64,000 nucleotides of DNA from Halovibrio variabilis (GTDB taxonomy: Bacteria > Pseudomonadota > Gammaproteobacteria > Pseudomonadales > Halomonadaceae). The notes beneath the pieces are model-generated. The model was not told the DNA's origin and searched no databases. It saw only the letters and a list, made by a program, of their open reading frames with translations. The position numbers and the translations under genes are program-made. The stretch spans positions 83,578 through 147,577 of the forward strand of contig NZ_BJXV01000003.1 in NCBI RefSeq assembly GCF_007991175.1. The letters are read 5' to 3'. This document shows positions 19,269-27,936 of this stretch, piece by piece (the stretch's first letter is position 1; each line of letters starts with the position of its first letter).

Positions 19269-19487
19269 TTAGCCGCCGCTGCCACCAATACCCAGGATAA
19301 GCAGCCCAGCCACAATAATCCCAACCGCCACAACCACTAACGGGATCACTTGATGCAGCCTGTTGGGTGGCTTCTGTTTTGCCTCAGGCTGAAGGTGCGG
19401 CTGAGAAGCGTCAAAGTCCTCAGGAACCCGTTCATCCAGTAAATGCTGCTTCTCTTCTTCTCGGGTCTTACTCTCCCTGGTATCCAT
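19269..19487 (-). CDS. Small single-pass membrane protein, unknown function
   Basis: 72 residues from the ATG at 19487, which has AGGAGG six bases upstream; the frame is open ten codons further. The N-terminal 40 residues are charged and hydrophilic, and the C-terminus is one hydrophobic helix (VIPLVVVAVGIIVAGLLILG) ending in GSGG, so it is probably tail-anchored in the inner membrane with the charged part in the cytoplasm. I do not recognise a family. It lies 33 bp downstream of fabV on the same strand and ends before a strong hairpin. Confidence 0.7.
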   Translation of the reverse strand: MDTRESKTREEEKQHLLDERVPEDFDASQPHLQPEAKQKPPNRLHQVIPLVVVAVGIIVAGLLILGIGGSGG

Positions 19488-19520
19488 AAATACCTCCTGG
19501 CTATCCGGTTGCATCACACC

Positions 19521-20732
19521 CTATAAATTAATGACATCGAACTTCACCTCAGGGTTCACATCGGCATCGTAATCGACATCATCGCGCTCAAAGCCAAACA
19601 GCTTCAAGAATTCGTGCTTATAACCAGCATAGTCGGTAATTTCAAAAAGGTTGTCGGTGGTTACCTCTGACCATAAATCCTGGCAGGCTTGCTGAACATC
19701 GTCGCGCAGCTCCCAGTCATCCAGGCGCAGACGGCCAGCCTCGTCGGTGGCAAACTCGCCGCGCAGCCCCTGGGCCGAGTAGAGCTGCTCGCTGAACAGG
19801 CGATTCAACTGGTCAATCGTGCCTTCGTGCAGGCCCTGTTCTTTCATGATGCGATACACCATGGCGATATACAGCGGCATCACCGGAATCGCCGCGCTGG
19901 CCTGAGTGACCACCGATTTGAGCACCGCTACGTTGGCGCCACCGCCGCTGGCTTTCAGCTGGCTGTCGATAGCCGTTGCAGCGCGGTCCAGGTCTTCCTT
20001 GGCTTTACCCAGCGCACCGTGCCAGTAAATAGGCCAGGTGATTTCGGTGCCGATATAGCTAAACGCCACGCTACGCGCGCCTTTCGCCAGCACGCCCGCT
20101 TGGTCAAGCGCGTCCATCCACAGTTCCCAATCTTCGCCCCCCATCACGGTAATGGTATCGTCGATTTCCTGCTGCGTGGCAGGCTCGACTTCCACTTCGG
20201 TAATCGCGTCTTTATTGGTATCAATGGCCGTGGCGCGGTAGGTTTCACCAATTGGCTTCAGGCTTGAGCGCTTCACTTCGCCGCTATCGGGCAGCTTGCG
20301 AACGGGCGATGCCAGCGAGTAGACCACCAGGTCAATCTCGCCCATGTCCTGTTTAATCAATTCAATGGCTTTCTCGCGCGCTTCATGGGAGAAGGCATCG
20401 CCGTTAATCGACTTGCTATACAAGCCTTCTTGCTTAGCGAACTTGTCAAAAGCAGCGCTGTTGTACCAACCGGCGGTGCCGGGCTTTTTATCAGTAGCAG
20501 GCTTTTCAAAGAACACGCCCAAAGTGTCGGCACCGTAGCCAAACGCGGCGGTAATCCGTGCGGCTAGGCCATAGCCACTGGAAGCCCCAATCACCAATAC
20601 CTTTTTAGGGCCTTGGCTTTTATCCAAACCCCGCGCGCGGGTTGCTTCAATTTGTTCGCGGACGTTTTGCTCACAGCCGACAGGATGCGTGGTGGTACAA
20701 ATAAAGCCGCGCACTTTGGGTTTAATAATCAC
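19521..20732 (-). CDS. fabV: Trans-2-enoyl-ACP/CoA reductase FabV
   Basis: 403 residues from the GTG at 20732, the length usual for FabV. GAGG six bases upstream and the start [20 protein letters not shown] match the family; the frame is open upstream but unlike the family there. The cofactor motif is [14 protein letters not shown] and the active-site pair is Y-x8-K in [10 protein letters not shown]. FabV reduces enoyl-ACP in the last step of fatty-acid elongation with NADH and is insensitive to triclosan. Alternative enoyl reductases may exist outside the window. Confidence 0.93.
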   Translation of the reverse strand: MIIKPKVRGFICTTTHPVGCEQNVREQIEATRARGLDKSQGPKKVLVIGASSGYGLAARITAAFGYGADTLGVFFEKPATDKKPGTAGWYNSAAFDKFAKQEGLYSKSINGDAFSHEAREKAIELIKQDMGEIDLVVYSLASPVRKLPDSGEVKRSSLKPIGETYRATAIDTNKDAITEVEVEPATQQEIDDTITVMGGEDWELWMDALDQAGVLAKGARSVAFSYIGTEITWPIYWHGALGKAKEDLDRAATAIDSQLKASGGGANVAVLKSVVTQASAAIPVMPLYIAMVYRIMKEQGLHEGTIDQLNRLFSEQLYSAQGLRGEFATDEAGRLRLDDWELRDDVQQACQDLWSEVTTDNLFEITDYAGYKHEFLKLFGFERDDVDYDADVNPEVKFDVINL

Positions 20733-20828
20733 AGTGAACCTCGTTATCAGATAAATGTCGCTATCGACACCGTTTTGCCGTAGCAATGTCGTGACTCAGT
20801 GGGACTATTCTAGCTGTCTACGCCCGCC

Positions 20829-20879
20829 CTGTCCGCTCTTGAGCGATTGTCCTTTCGAGCGACTGCCCGCCCTTGAGCT
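20829..20879. repeat. Imperfect 16-18-bp tandem repeat, 3 copies
   Basis: CTGTCCGCTCTTGAGCGA (20829-20846), TTGTCCTTTCGAGCGA (20847-20862) and CTGCCCGCCCTTGAGCT (20863-20879) lie in the divergent spacer between fabV and the 128-residue gene. They share the core GTCC/GCCC...GAGC. Confidence 0.6.
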
Positions 20880-20935
20880 AGAGGCGCTTTCACGTCACGA
20901 TAGCCACTATTAACTACTTCACCAACGAGGCACAC

Positions 20936-21322
20936 ATGAATGCGCAGCAGCTAGTAGACGAACGCGGCGATCTTTGGCTAGCGTTAGCGCCGCTGTGGCT
21001 TGACCGTGAACCCAGCGAACGAGATTACGCGGGCATGGTAGAGGTAGTGCAGCGCTACGATATGACGCTTAACGAGTTGGAGTGGATGTTTCGCTTGGAG
21101 ATGGCCCCAGTGATGTCGCGTCATCAGCTATCCATTGCCAGCGAATGGCGTCAATTTGACGACCGCAAACTGATGCAGCAGTTGGTTAACCACAACATGC
21201 GATTGAAGGGCTGGCGGCGCAAAAGCTGGGCGCTGTTCTCAGGCTTAACCACCATGATGGTGCGTCACCGTTGGAACGAGCTAATGAATCGCGTACTGGT
21301 CGCGCGGGGTGAGCAGGTATAA
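20936..21322 (+). CDS. Conserved-looking hypothetical protein, 128 aa
   Basis: 128 residues, soluble, rich in Trp, Met and Arg, mostly helical by composition (VQRYDMTLNELEWMFRLEMA; LKGWRRKSWALFSGLTTMMV). No known domain is recognised. GAGG five bases before the ATG and normal codon use support a real gene. It is divergent from fabV and convergent with the glutathione peroxidase gene. Confidence 0.7.
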   Translation: MNAQQLVDERGDLWLALAPLWLDREPSERDYAGMVEVVQRYDMTLNELEWMFRLEMAPVMSRHQLSIASEWRQFDDRKLMQQLVNHNMRLKGWRRKSWALFSGLTTMMVRHRWNELMNRVLVARGEQV

Positions 21323-21340
21323 ACAGCAAGGACAGCGACC

Positions 21341-21829
21341 TTAAGGGTAAGCTTGATCTAAGGCTTTTTCTAATGCCAAACGCAGCGGGCGCCCATGGTC
21401 CTGAGGCCCGAACCGAGCGATCACACGCCCATCACGCCCGATCAGAAATTTAGTAAAATTCCATTTTATGGTTTTAGTCCCCAGCACACCAGGCGCCTCG
21501 TTTTTAAGCCACACAAAGAGTGGATGTGCGCCCCCACCGTTGACCTTTACTTTTTCCATTAGCGGAAACGTCACGCCGAACTGAGCCTCGCCGAAAGTAC
21601 AAAACGCTTGGGCGCTCTCCGGTGATTGGCGGCCAAACTGATTACACGGAAATCCAATCACGGTAAAACCACGATCACGATAGCGCTGATAGAGGGTTTC
21701 AAGCTCTTTTAACTGTGGGGTAAAGCCACACTGGCTAGCGACATTGACCACTAACAACACTTGGCCCCGCAGCGCCCGCAGGTTGAACGGCAGCCCTTGG
21801 TGGGTATAACAATCTTGGTCGTAAATCAT
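21341..21829 (-). CDS. Glutathione peroxidase (cysteine type)
   Basis: 162 residues. The peroxidatic residue is Cys34 (NVASQCGFT), not selenocysteine; Gln64 (FPCNQFG) and Trp123 (KWNFTKFLI) complete the catalytic set. It reduces hydroperoxides with glutathione or, as in many bacterial and plant homologues, thioredoxin. No signal peptide is seen, so it should be cytoplasmic. TTG and GTG codons lie in frame just upstream; I chose the ATG at 21829, which has GGGG about 7 bases before it. Confidence 0.9.
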   Translation of the reverse strand: MIYDQDCYTHQGLPFNLRALRGQVLLVVNVASQCGFTPQLKELETLYQRYRDRGFTVIGFPCNQFGRQSPESAQAFCTFGEAQFGVTFPLMEKVKVNGGGAHPLFVWLKNEAPGVLGTKTIKWNFTKFLIGRDGRVIARFGPQDHGRPLRLALEKALDQAYP

Positions 21830-21889
21830 CACTAAGCCCCACAAAAAACCTCAAACGGCATGCCTATCACCATGCCACGACTGATCTTT

Positions 21890-22507
21890 TTACACCAGTG
21901 GCCCGGCAACCACTCTTAGCGCCAACGCAATGAGCAGCACCCCGGTAATGCGGTTAATCCAATGGGCACGCTGTTGCAGCCAGGGTAGAATTCGTGAGTG
22001 TGACAACGCCACTGCGACCAACACGTACCAGCCCCCATCAATGATCATGGCGGTTGACACAATAATCGCTTTCGCCAGCGCGCTCATGTCTGGCGTGACA
22101 AACTGGCTCAGCAGCGCAACAAAAAAAAGAATGAGCTTAGGGTTGCCCAACGCGACCAGCACACCCTCTTTGGCTGCCTGCCCGCGGTTAGTGGCAATCA
22201 CGTTGGGCGCTAAGGCGCCCGCTTTGGCTGCACGTAACGCTTGCCACCCTAGCCACGCCAAATAAGCCGCTCCACACCACGTGATTAGCTGAAACAGCAG
22301 GGGAAAACCGGCGATTAATGCGCCCAGCCCCCAAACAGTTAATAGCGCATAAAAACCCACGCCAAGGGCATGAAAGAGTGCTGCCGTCATACCGTTAAAG
22401 CGACCACCGCCGAGGGTATGACGCAATACCAGGGCCAAACTGGGCCCTGGCGACATAGCGCCCATGGCACAAATCGCGGCTAACGATAGCCACAATGAAA
22501 ATGGCAT
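21890..22507 (-). CDS. LysE/RhtB family amino-acid exporter
   Basis: 205 residues with about six hydrophobic segments and the family start MSPGPSLALVLRHTLGGGRF near residue 17. LysE/RhtB proteins export amino acids such as lysine, homoserine or threonine from the cytoplasm by exchange with protons. The substrate is not predictable. GGGAG lies 8 bases before the ATG. It is divergent from the YebC-like gene across about 220 bp. Confidence 0.88.
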   Translation of the reverse strand: MPFSLWLSLAAICAMGAMSPGPSLALVLRHTLGGGRFNGMTAALFHALGVGFYALLTVWGLGALIAGFPLLFQLITWCGAAYLAWLGWQALRAAKAGALAPNVIATNRGQAAKEGVLVALGNPKLILFFVALLSQFVTPDMSALAKAIIVSTAMIIDGGWYVLVAVALSHSRILPWLQQRAHWINRITGVLLIALALRVVAGPLV

Positions 22508-22727
22508 AGCGGTTTCTCCCTAAGGTGTTGATAGCATACTCTGCAGGCTGGCGGCCAGTATAGCGCCAGGGACCCCGCTCTTCAGCTAGCGGCTTAAATA
22601 ACGCTGTTAGCATGGTACGCTGTTGGGTAAAATTTATGCTTTTGGCGCTTTTCACTTTTTTCAAAAATACCCGCCGCTCACCGCGAGAGGCGTATAGATA
22701 ACCGTATCGATAACATAGGACGGCAAC

Positions 22728-23462
22728 ATGGGTAGGGCTTTTCAGAACCGTAAGGAATCCATGGCCAAAACGGCCGATGCAAAGACCAAGGTTTATAGTA
22801 AATATGGCCGCGAGATTTACGTTTGCGCCAAAGCTGGCGGTACCGACCCCAATAGCAACTTGGCACTGCGCGGTTTAATGGAGCGGGCTAAAAAAGATCA
22901 GGTGCCTTCCCACGTCATTGATAAAGCACTCGACAAAGCCAGCGGCGCCGGTGGCGAAGATTTCTCCGCCGCCCGTTACGAAGGCTTTGGCCCCGGCAAT
23001 GTAATGGTGATTGTCGACTGCCTTACTGACAACCCCAACCGCACCTTTGGTGACGTGCGCGGCTGCTTTACCAAAACCAAGAGCAAAATCGGCACCCCCG
23101 GCAGCGTTAGCCATATGTTTGACCACTGCGCCATTTTCTCCTTCGCTGGCAGCGACGAAGAGGCCGTGCTCGAAGCCTTGATGGAAGCCGATGTCGATGT
23201 CACTGACATTGAGCAAGAGGACGGCCGCATTACCGTTTTCGCCCCGCACACCGACTACGCCAAAGCCAAACAGGCGCTGTTAGACACCTTCGGTGAGATT
23301 GATTTTGAAGCGGATGAAATTCAGTTTCTGCCGCAAACCACCACCCCGGTGGAAGGCGACGATGTGGCAATGTTGGAAAAATTCCTGGGCATGCTCAATG
23401 AATTGGACGACGTCCAAAACGTTTATCACAGCGCTGAACTACCTGAGTCTAGTGAGGCTTAA
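22728..23462 (+). CDS. YebC/PmpR family protein (YeeN-like branch)
   Basis: 244 residues. The N-terminus [20 protein letters not shown] and [30 protein letters not shown] match the YebC/TACO1 family; the start resembles E. coli YeeN more than YebC. Members act as DNA-binding regulators or, as recently shown for YebC, help ribosomes through polyproline. It is not next to ruvC as yebC usually is, which supports a second paralogue. AGGA lies 7 bases before the ATG. Confidence 0.9.
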   Translation: MGRAFQNRKESMAKTADAKTKVYSKYGREIYVCAKAGGTDPNSNLALRGLMERAKKDQVPSHVIDKALDKASGAGGEDFSAARYEGFGPGNVMVIVDCLTDNPNRTFGDVRGCFTKTKSKIGTPGSVSHMFDHCAIFSFAGSDEEAVLEALMEADVDVTDIEQEDGRITVFAPHTDYAKAKQALLDTFGEIDFEADEIQFLPQTTTPVEGDDVAMLEKFLGMLNELDDVQNVYHSAELPESSEA

Positions 23463-23563
23463 ACATCACGCCACGAACTTATAGTCTAAACTAGAGTCGT
23501 GCTAGACAGTAGATAACGCGTTTAAGGGATTAATCTTTATTGCACGTATCGAAGGAGAAAGCG

Positions 23564-23830
23564 ATGAGTGTTGTTCACGTTAGCGAAGCAGAACTGCATG
23601 CCAAACTAGAAAAATGTATTGCTGGGGAGCGGTTATTGATTGAACACGAAGGCAATCGCTTTAGCGCAAGAATTCAGCACGTCGGGTTGGTGGGCGTGAA
23701 GGTGATACCTGAAACCGAGATAAAAAACAGCCGAAAAGCGCCGGGCGACATTGAAGGCATCACGGTTCCCTACGATGAAATACTGGAGCTTGAAGTGAAG
23801 GGTGTGGTTTATAGCCGCCTGACTGATTAG
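23564..23830 (+). CDS. Hypothetical protein, 88 aa
   Basis: 88 residues from the ATG at 23564, which has AGGAG six bases upstream. The protein is soluble and beta-rich by pattern (AGERLLIEHEGNRFSARIQH, then VGLVGVKVIPETEI), perhaps a small barrel. No known domain is recognised. It lies about 100 bp after the YebC-like gene on the same strand and is followed by a strong hairpin. Confidence 0.65.
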   Translation: MSVVHVSEAELHAKLEKCIAGERLLIEHEGNRFSARIQHVGLVGVKVIPETEIKNSRKAPGDIEGITVPYDEILELEVKGVVYSRLTD

Positions 23831-23836
23831 CTCTCT

Positions 23837-23868
23837 TGTACGCCTTGCAAAGCAACACAAGGCGTACA
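23837..23868. terminator. Hairpin between convergent genes
   Basis: An 11-bp perfect stem, TGTACGCCTTG (23837-23847) and CAAGGCGTACA (23858-23868), with a 10-base loop, just after the 88-residue gene and before the end of the convergent MDR gene. No long T run follows on either strand, so it may act as a bidirectional barrier or RNA-stabilising hairpin rather than a classical terminator. Confidence 0.6.
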
Positions 23869-23897
23869 CGTCAACTGACTAAATCGCGGCTAAGCGA

Positions 23898-24905
23898 TTA
23901 AAACGTTAGGCAGATTTTACCGAAGTGCTGGCCCGACTCCTGATGGCGGAAAGCCTCGGCGATCTCGGCAAGCGGAAATTCGCGGTCAATGATCGGATGC
24001 ATATCCAGCGTTTCAAGGGCGCGAATCATCTCGATCTGCTGGCGACGGCTGCCCACAATCAAGCCTTTTAGATTAGCCTGTTTGGCCATGAGCTTAGCGG
24101 TGGGTATTTCGCCTTCGCGGCCGGTTAGGATACCAATCAAGGCGATATGCCCGCCGATTTTCACCGCATCAATGGATTGTGGCAAGGTACCAGAGCCACC
24201 CACCTCAACCACATGATCAACGCCTTCGCCGTTGGTTAGCTCTTTGACGCGCTTACCCCACTCGGGCGTTTCCTTGTAGTTGATGGTGTGTTCAGCGCCC
24301 ATCTCGCGCAGCCGCGCCAACTTGTCGTTAGACGATGACGTTGCAATTACGCGCGCGCCCATCAAACGCGCAAACTGCAGGGCGAAAATGGATACCCCGC
24401 CGGTGCCCAGCACCAGCACCGTTTCGCCCGCTTTAAGGCCGCCATCGACCACTAGCGCCCGCCAAGCAGTTAAGCCCGCCGTGGTTAAGGTAGCCGATTC
24501 AGCGTGGCTATAGCCCTTGGGTTGATGGGTAAACCACTCGACCGGGCGCACCACCTGCTCACGAGCGTAGCCGTCCACGCCGTCGCCTGGCGTGGTGCGA
24601 AAATCACCGACTCTGGCCGGGCCTTCTAGCCAATGCGGGAAGAAGGTCGAGACCACGTGATCGCCAACGGCGAATTCGCTCACGCCTTCACCGACCGCTT
24701 CTACCACACCCGCGCCATCGGACATGGGAATGCGGTTTTGTTCTGTCGGGATCATTCCGGCAACCACGGCGTAGTCGTGGAAATTCAAGGAACTGGCATG
24801 AAGGCGTACTTTTATTTCGCCAGGGCCGGGCTGGCCTGGAGCCGCTAGTTCAACGACGTCTAGTTTGTCTAAACCGCCGGGCTCTCGAAGCTGAATAGCT
24901 TGCAT
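23898..24905 (-). CDS. Zinc-independent MDR alcohol dehydrogenase/quinone oxidoreductase-like
   Basis: 335 residues, medium-chain dehydrogenase/reductase fold. The GroES-like domain has SSLNFHDYAVVAG where zinc enzymes carry the catalytic cysteine, so the catalytic zinc is missing; the Rossmann part has LGTGGVSIFALQFARLMGA. It should use NAD(P)H on a quinone, enone or alcohol. AGGAGG five bases before the ATG at 24905 fixes the start over the GTG one codon earlier. It lies 44 bp after the ABC exporter gene on the same strand. Confidence 0.87.
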   Translation of the reverse strand: MQAIQLREPGGLDKLDVVELAAPGQPGPGEIKVRLHASSLNFHDYAVVAGMIPTEQNRIPMSDGAGVVEAVGEGVSEFAVGDHVVSTFFPHWLEGPARVGDFRTTPGDGVDGYAREQVVRPVEWFTHQPKGYSHAESATLTTAGLTAWRALVVDGGLKAGETVLVLGTGGVSIFALQFARLMGARVIATSSSNDKLARLREMGAEHTINYKETPEWGKRVKELTNGEGVDHVVEVGGSGTLPQSIDAVKIGGHIALIGILTGREGEIPTAKLMAKQANLKGLIVGSRRQQIEMIRALETLDMHPIIDREFPLAEIAEAFRHQESGQHFGKICLTF

Positions 24906-24949
24906 CACTACCTCCTATTGAACGCATGTCATTAAAAACGACTGGTCTA

Positions 24950-26845
24950 TTATGAGATGAGGGCATTATCTTCAAGATCAAGGTCGTGACCTAAGAAACC
25001 ACCCGACTGTCGCTGCCACAGGCTGGCATAGATTCCCCCTTGCGCCAGTAACTCCTGATGCGTACCAGTTTCCACAATACGCCCTTCGTCGACCACAACC
25101 AGTCGGTCAAGCATGGCAATGGTGGACAGGCGATGGGCAATCGCAATCACCGTTTTGCCTTCCATCAGCGTATCCAGCTGCTCTTGAATGGCGGCTTCCA
25201 CTTCAGAATCCAGCGCCGAAGTGGCCTCATCCAAGACCAGAATCGGCGCATTCTTGAGCAGCACCCGAGCAATCGCAATACGCTGGCGCTGGCCGCCGGA
25301 TAGCTTAACGCCCCGCTCGCCCACATGAGCGTCCAGTCCGCGGCGTCCTTTCGGGTCGACCAATTCATCGATAAAAGTATCGGCATGGGCGCGGCGCACC
25401 GCGTTCCAAACGTCCTCTTCGCTGGCATGTGGGCTGCCATAGCGAATGTTGTCGCGCAGCGAGCGGTGCAGCAGCGAGGTGTCCTGGGTCACCATGCCAA
25501 TCTGATGACGCAGGGAGGTCTGCGTCACCTCGGCAACGTTCTGTCCATCAATTAGAATGCGCCCACCCTGGACGTCATAAAACCGCAGCAGCAGGTTGGC
25601 AAGGGTTGATTTACCCGCACCCGAGCGCCCTATCAACCCGATTTTCTCACCGGGGGCAATGGTTAGGTTAAAACCATCAAACACGGTTTTGTTTTCGCCC
25701 TTGGCCTGCTCGTAACCAAAGCGCATGGCGTCAAAACGAATCTCCCCTTGGGGCACACTTAGCGGCTGAGCGTTAGGGGCATCGCGAACGGTGGGTTCTT
25801 GGGCGATGGTATTCATACCGTCTTGTACGGTGCCAATATTCTCAAATAGCCCGGCAACTTCCCACAAGATCCAGTCAGACATAAAGCGGATACGCATCAC
25901 CAGCGCAATGGCGATCGCCAGCACGCCAAGCGAAATCGCCTCGGTGTACCAGGCGCTGATCGCCATGGCCGCCGTGCCCACCAATAGCGCCGTGTTCAGC
26001 AGCGTCAACCCCACGCTCATGATGGTCACCAACCGCATCTGACGATGCACGGTGACCATAAAGCCTTCCATGGCGTCTTTGGCGTAGCGCTGCTCGCGCT
26101 CGGTATCGGCAAACAGCTTGATGGTTTGGATATTGCTGTAGCTATCCACCACACGGCCGGTCATTTGCGCGCGAGCGTCCGCCTGGGCCATGGAGACATC
26201 CCGCAGACGCGGCACGAAGTAGCGCATAATCGCCAAGTAGCCCACCAACCATAGCCCCAGCGGGATCAGCAGCATCAGATCCGCCCGGCCTAGCAAATAG
26301 GCCGCGCCGGTAAAATAGACGATGGCGTAGACCAGCAGATCCATCACCTTGGTGACGGTTTCGCGAATCGCCAGCGCCGTTTGCATGACTTTCTGCGATA
26401 CCCGCCCAGCAAACTCATCCTGATAGAATGCCAGGCTCTGGCTCAGCATATGGCGGTGGGACAGCCAGCGGCCGATCATCGGGTAGTTACCAAAAATGCT
26501 TTGGTGGGTGACCAGTGACTGCATCAGCACTAATAGCGGTAAGCCTATCAGTAACAATAACCCCAAGCCTGACAGCCATAAGCCATTTTCTGCCCAAAAA
26601 TTCGCCCGCTCCACGTTGCCCAGCCAATCTACTAACTGGCCCATATAGCTAAAAAACACCACCTCAGCCGCCGACACCAGCGCCGTGAACAGCGTCATAA
26701 GCAGCAACAGCGGCAGCATCGGACGAGAAAAATGGACAATAAACGGCATCAAGCCCTTAGGCGGTGTTTCAACGTTGCCTTCAGGGTAGGGATTGACCCG
26801 CGTTTCGAAGTAACGAAATAGCGGCTGTAAAACACGCGACAGCAT
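24950..26845 (-). CDS. ABC exporter, fused membrane and ATPase domains (MsbA/MdlB-like)
   Basis: 631 residues from the ATG at 26845, which has AAGGA six bases upstream. The frame runs on to 26971, but that part is translation of a tandem repeat. A six-helix ABC transmembrane domain (about 40-340) is followed by the ATPase with Walker A GRSGAGKST, signature LSGGQRQRIAIAR, Walker B ILVLDEATSALD and H-loop IAHRLSTI. As a half-transporter it should work as a homodimer exporting a lipid, peptide or drug from the inner membrane. Substrate not predictable. Confidence 0.92.
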   Translation of the reverse strand: MLSRVLQPLFRYFETRVNPYPEGNVETPPKGLMPFIVHFSRPMLPLLLLMTLFTALVSAAEVVFFSYMGQLVDWLGNVERANFWAENGLWLSGLGLLLLIGLPLLVLMQSLVTHQSIFGNYPMIGRWLSHRHMLSQSLAFYQDEFAGRVSQKVMQTALAIRETVTKVMDLLVYAIVYFTGAAYLLGRADLMLLIPLGLWLVGYLAIMRYFVPRLRDVSMAQADARAQMTGRVVDSYSNIQTIKLFADTEREQRYAKDAMEGFMVTVHRQMRLVTIMSVGLTLLNTALLVGTAAMAISAWYTEAISLGVLAIAIALVMRIRFMSDWILWEVAGLFENIGTVQDGMNTIAQEPTVRDAPNAQPLSVPQGEIRFDAMRFGYEQAKGENKTVFDGFNLTIAPGEKIGLIGRSGAGKSTLANLLLRFYDVQGGRILIDGQNVAEVTQTSLRHQIGMVTQDTSLLHRSLRDNIRYGSPHASEEDVWNAVRRAHADTFIDELVDPKGRRGLDAHVGERGVKLSGGQRQRIAIARVLLKNAPILVLDEATSALDSEVEAAIQEQLDTLMEGKTVIAIAHRLSTIAMLDRLVVVDEGRIVETGTHQELLAQGGIYASLWQRQSGGFLGHDLDLEDNALIS

Positions 26846-26870
26846 ATATTTTCCTTGTGAAGAACGCAGG

Positions 26871-26930
26871 CAGCAGTGTCTACAGAAACAGTGTCTATAA
26901 AAACAGTGTCTATAAAAACATTGTCTACAG
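26871..26930. repeat. 15-bp tandem repeat, 4 copies, in the 5' region of the ABC exporter
   Basis: Four adjacent 15-bp units: 26871-26885, 26886-26900, 26901-26915 and 26916-26930. The two middle ones are identical (AAACAGTGTCTATAA); the outer two differ at a few positions. The block lies 25-85 bp upstream of the ABC exporter ATG, within its probable leader or promoter, and downstream of the RIO kinase gene. Confidence 0.9.
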
Positions 26931-26985
26931 CGCCGATACCCTGACCGAAAAGCGGAAAAGATGCGCGACAACGTAAGCTGAAACG

Positions 26986-27864
26986 TTAGTAAGGCTGCGG
27001 AATTTCACCATCGTCGTCGTCATCATCGCGCATACGCGCTTGGCGGTCGGCCTCTTCCTCTTTGGCATCGTCGATCACTTCCATCAACTCATCGACGTTA
27101 GCAATATGGGTATCGGCATCGAAGTGGCCGGTGAGCTTACTATCCGGATGCAGTTCACCGGTTTCATACAGTGCCCACATCTCTTTGCCGTATTCCGTAG
27201 TGAGCAGCGCTGGCGCGAACTGGCCGAAGTAGTTGCGCATGTTATTGACATCGCGATACAGCATCGCGGCGGCGCTGTTATTGCCTGCGGCATCAACCGC
27301 CTGGGGGAGATCGATAATCACCGGGCCGGAGGAGTCGACCAATACATTAAATTCCGACAGATCGCCGTGAATCAACCCCGCGCATAGCATGCGCACCACG
27401 TCCTGGATGACCTTGGCGTAGTAGGTTTCGGCCTGCTCGGGGGTAAGCGTTACCTCATCCAAACGCGGCGCCACGTTGCCTTCGGCGTCGGTGATCATTT
27501 CCATCAGCAGTACGCCATCCACAAAGCCGTGGGGTTCGGGTACCCGAACCCCAGCCGAGGCAAGGCGATAGAGCGCATCGACTTCGGCATTCAGCCACGC
27601 CTGCTCCTGCTCTTTCTGGCCGTAACGGGTTTTTTTGGCCATGGCCCGAGAACGGCGACTGTTGCGCTCTTTACGCCCCTCTTGATATTGAACCGCCTGT
27701 TTAAAGCTGCGCTGCTTAGCTTCTTTAAACACTTTGGCACAGCGCACTTCGTCACCGCAGCGCACCACGTAGACCTGCGCTTCCTTGCCACTCATCAGTT
27801 GCACCAGCACCTCGTCGATCATTCCATCATCGACCAGGGGCTGTAATCTTTTGGGGATTTTCAT
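26986..27864 (-). CDS. Bacterial RIO-type serine protein kinase
   Basis: 292 residues of the RIO1/ABC1 kinase family. Visible are the nucleotide lysine region RCAKVFKEAKQRSFKQAV, the catalytic loop LIHGDLSEFNVLV and the metal-binding IIDLPQAVDA; the tail is acidic (DDDDDDGEIPQPY). RIO kinases act in ribosome maturation in eukaryotes and archaea; the bacterial members are little studied. The ribosome site is weak. It lies 72 bp after dbpA on the same strand, next to another ribosome-assembly gene. Confidence 0.9.
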   Translation of the reverse strand: MKIPKRLQPLVDDGMIDEVLVQLMSGKEAQVYVVRCGDEVRCAKVFKEAKQRSFKQAVQYQEGRKERNSRRSRAMAKKTRYGQKEQEQAWLNAEVDALYRLASAGVRVPEPHGFVDGVLLMEMITDAEGNVAPRLDEVTLTPEQAETYYAKVIQDVVRMLCAGLIHGDLSEFNVLVDSSGPVIIDLPQAVDAAGNNSAAAMLYRDVNNMRNYFGQFAPALLTTEYGKEMWALYETGELHPDSKLTGHFDADTHIANVDELMEVIDDAKEEEADRQARMRDDDDDDGEIPQPY

Positions 27865-27936
27865 GGTTAGCTGCGTCGGCTCCTCTTTACGATCTTGACC
27901 ATCTGACTTGACTACCTGAACTGATTGATCAGTAGC

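Noticed and set aside
22395..22664. An 89-codon leftward frame across the lysE start
   Set aside because: It overlaps the start of lysE in a different frame on the same strand and has no recognisable domain.
26871..26930. Possible CRISPR array
   Set aside because: Units are only 15 bp and directly adjacent with no spacers; no cas gene is nearby.
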